The position numbers were made by a program, and so were the translations under genes. From RI-43 sp033764725 (lineage in GTDB: Bacteria > Pseudomonadota > Alphaproteobacteria > Caulobacterales > Aquidulcibacteraceae): a stretch of 64,000 bases of DNA. This document shows, piece after piece, positions 60,553-64,000 of this stretch (positions within the stretch are counted from its first letter, which is position 1; each line of letters starts with the position of its first letter). The stretch lies in NCBI GenBank assembly GCA_033764725.1, contig JANRIR010000063.1, positions 43,966-107,965 of the forward strand, in the 5' to 3' direction. A model generated the notes under the pieces. The model searched no databases. It saw only the letters and a list, made by a program, of their open reading frames with translations, and was not told the DNA's origin.

Positions 60553-60927
60553 ATGCGCGTTCTGCTGGTCGGCCTTATCCTGCTTCTGTCCGCATGCATG
60601 ACGCCGCCTCAGGCGCCCGAGGATGCCGACGCCGTGGCCGACGGCCGCGCCGTCGCCGAGGCGCAATGCGCATCCTGCCACGCGATCGGCCCTTACGGCG
60701 ACAGCCCCGCGCCCGAAGCGCCGGTCTTCCGCACGATCCTCTCGCGCTATGACGCCAACGCGCTGGAGCAGAACTTGATCGAGGGCATCCAGGTCTCGCA
60801 CCCGATGCCGGAATTCCAGTTCAATCCGCAGGGCGCCGACGCCCTCATCGCGTATCTGGTCTCGATCCAGACCGACGATCCCGGCGAGAGCGAAGGCGTC
60901 GAGCAATCGCCGGAAGGCGCCAACTAG
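60553..60927 (+). CDS. Small c-type cytochrome, probable lipoprotein
   Basis: The 124-residue protein has an N-terminal lipoprotein signal (VLLVGLILLLSAC) and a class I cytochrome c domain: heme motif AQCASCHAIGPYG and distal Met in SHPMPEFQF. It is exported and membrane-tethered. The electron partner is unknown. It lies 79 bases after the tannase gene, with GAGGAGGAA upstream of the ATG. Confidence 0.88.
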   Translation: MRVLLVGLILLLSACMTPPQAPEDADAVADGRAVAEAQCASCHAIGPYGDSPAPEAPVFRTILSRYDANALEQNLIEGIQVSHPMPEFQFNPQGADALIAYLVSIQTDDPGESEGVEQSPEGAN

Positions 60928-60940
60928 GGCGCAGGCCGAA

Positions 60941-61378
60941 TTGAGGGAGCCGGGGATTTCTGAAGCGTTCGCTGGTTCGAAGGTCGCGCTGCTCTTTAAG
61001 GGCGGTGTGTTGAGCTATCTGCGCGATCAGAAGCCGGGCCTTTCCTGGGCGGGCCATCGCGATCTGCCGGGCGGCTTTCGCGAGGGCGACGAGACGCCCG
61101 CCGAATGCGCCATCCGCGAAGTGCGCGAGGAGACCAGCCTCTCGCTGCGGCCCGACGATTTCCATTGGCATCGCCTGGTGGATGACGATCCCGAGCACCA
61201 TCACCGCGTCTACATCTTCGCAGCCCGCCTCACGAAGGCGCAGACCGAGGCGTTCGTCTTCGGCGAGGAGGGTGGCGATTGGCGCTTCATGCCGATCGCG
61301 GACTTCATCGCGCACCCGAAGACGATCCCCTGGATAGGCCGCCTCGTCGAACGTTACCTGCGCGAATACCGGGCGTGA
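60941..61378 (+). CDS. Nudix hydrolase
   Basis: This 145-residue protein contains the Nudix box GGFREGDETPAECAIREVREETS, read in parts as GFREGDE, AIREVREET; the usual Gly-hydrophobic end is Ser-Leu. It hydrolyses a nucleoside diphosphate linked to another moiety; the substrate is unknown. The apparent start is TTG 60941 (LREPGISEAFAG), with no ATG or GTG upstream of the conserved KVALLFKGGVL. It converges with the PLP enzyme. Confidence 0.85.
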   Translation: MREPGISEAFAGSKVALLFKGGVLSYLRDQKPGLSWAGHRDLPGGFREGDETPAECAIREVREETSLSLRPDDFHWHRLVDDDPEHHHRVYIFAARLTKAQTEAFVFGEEGGDWRFMPIADFIAHPKTIPWIGRLVERYLREYRA

Positions 61379-61393
61379 TCAGACAGCCCCAAA

Positions 61394-62695
61394 TCATACA
61401 GCATCGAGCGCCTGCTTCAGGTCCGCTATGAGATCGTCCGGGTTCTCGATGCCGATCGAGATGCGGATGAGCGAGGGCTTGATCGAGAACCGCGCGAGCT
61501 CTTCCGGCGGCATGCCCGAATGCGTCATCGATGCGGGATGCGAGGCGAGCGTCTCGGTGCCGCCGAGCGACACCGCGAGCTTGATGATCGCGAGATTGTC
61601 GAGAAGCCGGAACGCGGCTTCCTCGCCGCCCGCGACCTCGAACGAGAACGTCGAGCCCGCGCTCTTGCATTGCCGCTCGAACACTGCGCGGTCGGGATGC
61701 TCCTGCGGCAGGAAATCGAGATACCAGACGTTCTCGATCTTCGGATGCGCGCGCAGAAATTCGGCCACGCGCCGCGCGCCCGTTGCGCCCGCCTCCATGC
61801 GGATCTTCACCGTTTCCAGCGACCGCATCAGGAGCCAGCACGTGTGCGGATCGCACATCGTTCCGAGCGTCGAGCGCATGCGCCGCACCGGCGCCAGCAT
61901 CGCCTTCGCGCCCGATGCGCCCCCGGCGATGAGATCGGAATGCCCGCCAACATACTTCGTAAGCGAGGACACGACGATGTCCGCGCCATGGAGGAGGGGC
62001 GTGCAATACACCGGGCCAAGCATCGTGTTGTCGACGATGACGGGCGGTCGTTCGCCCGTCACCGCCAGCGATTGCGAGACTTTCCGCGCCGCCTCGATGT
62101 CGACGAGCCCGTTCGTCGGATTGGCGGGCGTTTCGAGATAGATCGCGCCGACGCGCCCCATCTTCCGCGCTTCCTCCGCCGCCGCGAGCATCGCCGGCGT
62201 GCCGCCTTCAACGTCGAAGCCGACTTGGCGCACGCCAAATTCCGGCAGGATCGAATGGATCAGCGTCTCCGTGCCGCCATAGATCGGCTGGCTCTGCAGC
62301 ACGACGTCGCCGGGCCGCAGATAGGCCCACAGCGTCGTCGAGATCGCCGCCATCCCGGACGCGAACGCCAGCGACGCTTCCGCTTCGTCCCAGATCGCGA
62401 GCCGATCCTCCAGGATCTCGAGGTTGGGATTGTTGAACCGCGAATAGACGAGCCCCGGCTCTTCCCCGCGCCCGAGCTTCCGTCGCCCCTGCATGAGCGC
62501 GAAGAAATTCTTCCCGTCCTCCGCCGTGCGGAAGACGTAGGTGCTCGTCTGGAATTGCGGCGGCTTGAGCGAGCCTTCGGAGAGCTGCGGATCGTAGCCG
62601 TAGCCCATCATCAGCGTTTCCGGCGCCAGCGGATGATTGCCGAGCGCGCGCTTGCGCCACGCTTTCGGCGGCAAGGGTTTGGGCTTCTGAGCCAT
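61394..62695 (-). CDS. Cys/Met metabolism PLP-dependent enzyme (cystathionine gamma-synthase family)
   Basis: This is a 433-residue fold-type I PLP enzyme. It has the N-terminal YSRFNNPNLEILEDRLAIWD, the ring-stacking region SQPIYGGTETL, the cofactor Asp in VIVDNTMLGPVYC, the Schiff-base Lys in SSLTKYVGGHSDLI, and the C-terminal SLGGTETLASHPASMTH that binds carboxylate. Candidates are cystathionine gamma-synthase/lyase, O-acylhomoserine sulfhydrylase or methionine gamma-lyase. Sequence alone does not decide among them. Confidence 0.9.
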   Translation of the reverse strand: MAQKPKPLPPKAWRKRALGNHPLAPETLMMGYGYDPQLSEGSLKPPQFQTSTYVFRTAEDGKNFFALMQGRRKLGRGEEPGLVYSRFNNPNLEILEDRLAIWDEAEASLAFASGMAAISTTLWAYLRPGDVVLQSQPIYGGTETLIHSILPEFGVRQVGFDVEGGTPAMLAAAEEARKMGRVGAIYLETPANPTNGLVDIEAARKVSQSLAVTGERPPVIVDNTMLGPVYCTPLLHGADIVVSSLTKYVGGHSDLIAGGASGAKAMLAPVRRMRSTLGTMCDPHTCWLLMRSLETVKIRMEAGATGARRVAEFLRAHPKIENVWYLDFLPQEHPDRAVFERQCKSAGSTFSFEVAGGEEAAFRLLDNLAIIKLAVSLGGTETLASHPASMTHSGMPPEELARFSIKPSLIRISIGIENPDDLIADLKQALDAV

Positions 62696-62733
62696 GAAGG
62701 GAAACTCCCGTTTCCCCGCCCACTACGCTCGAA

Positions 62734-63462
62734 TTACGCGTCGAGCCAGCGCGCGTTGCGGGGCGTGGGCATGAGCATCGGCGCGTCGAGCACGAGATGC
62801 GAGGGCTGCCGCATCGAGGGATAGGCCGCGCAATCGTCGCCGAGCGCGGCGCCGAACGGCGCGTCCTCGCGTGCAGGCGTCCGCATCGCGACAGCGCCGT
62901 GCGCGGCCGCGAGCTCGCACCACGCCTTCACCGGCCCGGGCGGGGGAGGGGCGAGCGCGAACACCTGGTTGTCCGGCAGGATCGCATCATGCGCGAACGG
63001 ATCCATCCCGAACGGATCGGCGCCGTTCGGCATCACCACTTCCGGCAGCGGCGCCGCTACGCGCAGATGGAACGTCGCTTCATAGTCGCCGCTGCGGACG
63101 CGCACCTTGTGGATGCGCCCAAACTCGTCGCGCGCAAGCGCGGGATCGGCGAGCGAGATGACGCCCGTGTCGGGATCGATCGCGAAGCGGCCGCCCGCGT
63201 CGTCGATGAGCGCGTGCGCGGCGGGCGCCGGCGCGATGAGCTCGGAATCGGCCAGGAGCGAATGCCCGAACGAGAGCGCGTCGAGCGCTTCGGCCGGCAT
63301 GCGGTCTTCCTTCCGGCGCCCCTTGTTGAACGGCGAGCGCCAATGCAGGCCGCCGCTCACGTCTTCCCATACGGCCGCGCCTTGCGTCGGCGGCGCATCG
63401 TCCGTCAGGAGCTCGAGTTCGGCGTTGAGCGGCTCTGGGCTCAGGGGCTTTTCCGAGTGCAT
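62734..63462 (-). CDS. Hypothetical protein with cadherin-like motif
   Basis: This 242-residue protein has no signal peptide or TM helix. Residues about 90-135 contain GGRFAIDPDTGVISLADP and VRVRSGDYEATFHLRV, the D-x-D-T-G-x-I pattern of cadherin-like or Ig-like repeats. The remainder is Pro/Ala-rich with repeated short DPFGMDPFAHD elements. I do not recognise a family; the codon use looks like that of its neighbours. Confidence 0.6.
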   Translation of the reverse strand: MHSEKPLSPEPLNAELELLTDDAPPTQGAAVWEDVSGGLHWRSPFNKGRRKEDRMPAEALDALSFGHSLLADSELIAPAPAAHALIDDAGGRFAIDPDTGVISLADPALARDEFGRIHKVRVRSGDYEATFHLRVAAPLPEVVMPNGADPFGMDPFAHDAILPDNQVFALAPPPPGPVKAWCELAAAHGAVAMRTPAREDAPFGAALGDDCAAYPSMRQPSHLVLDAPMLMPTPRNARWLDA

Positions 63463-63612
63463 CGGAGAAAACTAGAACGATATGACTAACAGGCGATGAA
63501 GGCGGAGGCGGAATGAAGCCCGCTTTTGCGTGTGCAAACGCGTTCGGCGCCCGTGTTTCCAAACGAACGCTTAATCAGCACTCGGATTTCTCCGCCGTCG
63601 CTGCTCAGCGCG

Positions 63613-63725
63613 CACCCATTCCCGGATTGCCCGAAGGGCAAGTCCGGGACCCATGAACTCAACTTCCGAAGCCTGTGTTCTTGGGTCCCGGGCCCGCCGC
63701 TTGCGCGGCGTCCCGGGAATGGGTG
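63613..63725. repeat. Foldback intergenic repeat (113 bp, 13-bp terminal inverted repeats)
   Basis: CACCCATTCCCGG (63613-63625) and CCGGGAATGGGTG (63713-63725) are perfect inverted ends. Nested within are CCGGGACCCA / TGGGTCCCGG and smaller G/C hairpins (GCCCGAAGGGC). It lies in a 283-base gap between the unknown gene and the aldehyde dehydrogenase, where no gene is seen. It looks like a REP or MITE-like dispersed element. Confidence 0.7.
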
Positions 63726-63745
63726 TCACTTCTTGATGCGTGGAG

Positions 63746-64000
63746 CTACTCGCCCCAGCCCATCACGGACTTGACCTGCAGGAATTCCTCGAACCCGAAG
63801 ATCCCCCATTCGCGACCGTTGCCGGATTGCTTGTAGCCGCCGAACGGCGCCGAGAAATCCATGCCCGCGCCATTGAGATGCACCGCGCCGGTGCGCAGCC
63901 GCTGCGCCACGCGCTTCGCGCGCTCCGGCGAACCCGAGACGTAGCCCGACAAGCCGTAGACCGTGTCGTTGGCGATGCGGATCGCGTCCTCTTCGTCCTC
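63746..64000 (-). CDS. Aldehyde dehydrogenase family protein (partial, C-terminal part)
   Basis: Only the last 84 residues are in the window. They read DTVYGLSGYVSGSPERAKR, LRTGAVHLNGAGMDFSAPFGG, YKQSGNGREWGIFGFEEFL and end KSVMGWGE. The N-D-T-x-Y-G-L and PFGGYKQSGNGRE motifs are typical of the NAD(P)-dependent aldehyde dehydrogenase C-terminus. The catalytic Cys lies beyond the window, and the substrate is unknown. Confidence 0.92.
   Translation of the reverse strand, partial: EDEEDAIRIANDTVYGLSGYVSGSPERAKRVAQRLRTGAVHLNGAGMDFSAPFGGYKQSGNGREWGIFGFEEFLQVKSVMGWGE

Noticed and set aside
1..64000. CRISPR arrays, transposases and rRNA genes
   Set aside because: No regularly spaced direct repeats, transposase motifs or rRNA sequences were recognised anywhere in the window.

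Overview
The window is GC-rich, densely packed chromosomal DNA with the gene content and order of an alphaproteobacterium of the Caulobacterales/Hyphomonadaceae type. The main clue is synteny. A leftward block dnaQ-coaE-aroE-maf-ppsR faces a rightward block hemE-hemH-hemJ-rho-mnmE-mnmG-rsmG-parA-parB, which as I recall is the arrangement around the Caulobacter crescentus replication origin. Gene direction flips at about 12.4-12.7 kb. The gap there holds weak DnaA-box-like motifs and three GANTC (CcrM) sites. Four parS-like sites lie at 21.4-24.0 kb beside parAB. The genus is an inference; no rRNA gene is present to confirm it. 

Layout. 0-12.4 kb: hslVU (hslU cut by the window edge), a membrane GGDEF/EAL protein, the coupled histidine operon hisBHAFE ending in a lipoprotein that probably starts at CTG, Smr and Tim44-like proteins, secB, and the leftward dnaQ-coaE-aroE-maf-ppsR operon. 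12.4-12.7 kb: candidate origin. 12.7-17.4 kb: hemE, hemH, hemJ, rho and a GST. 17.4-20.1 kb: quinone reductase, glycerophosphodiesterase and dienelactone hydrolase. 20.1-26.7 kb: DUF6489, mnmE, mnmG, rsmG, parA, parB and the parS cluster. 26.6-35.9 kb: holA-lptE-leuS-DUF3576 leftward, then ntrZ, a ThiE-like gene, yggS, a CenR-like response regulator, xthA and lolA. 36-41 kb: a three-gene monooxygenase/NTF2/kinase cassette lodged between lolA and ftsK. 41-49 kb: ammonium transporter, UbiH-type hydroxylase, histidine kinase, glutathione peroxidase, DUF971, Trm112, LON-domain protein, thioredoxin-TPR protein and a prolyl-tRNA editing protein. 

49-53 kb holds the most distinctive module: a tandem pair of near-identical hairpins, tRNA-Gly(GCC), and then a luxR-luxI-phyH quorum-sensing operon. 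In it an acyl-homoserine-lactone synthase is translationally coupled (TAATG) to a phytanoyl-CoA-dioxygenase-like Fe(II)/2-oxoglutarate enzyme, with palindromic operator candidates upstream of luxR and luxI. 

53-64 kb is more accessory: envelope proteins of unknown role, a palindromic repeat that supplies the 3' end of a membrane-protein gene, a 32-residue basic protein, an AAA ATPase and a PIF1-like helicase separated by a CCTAACAA-repeat region, a tannase-family lipoprotein, a c-type cytochrome, a Nudix hydrolase, a Cys/Met-metabolism PLP enzyme, an unknown protein, a foldback repeat and a partial aldehyde dehydrogenase. No transposase, integrase, prophage or CRISPR array was seen.
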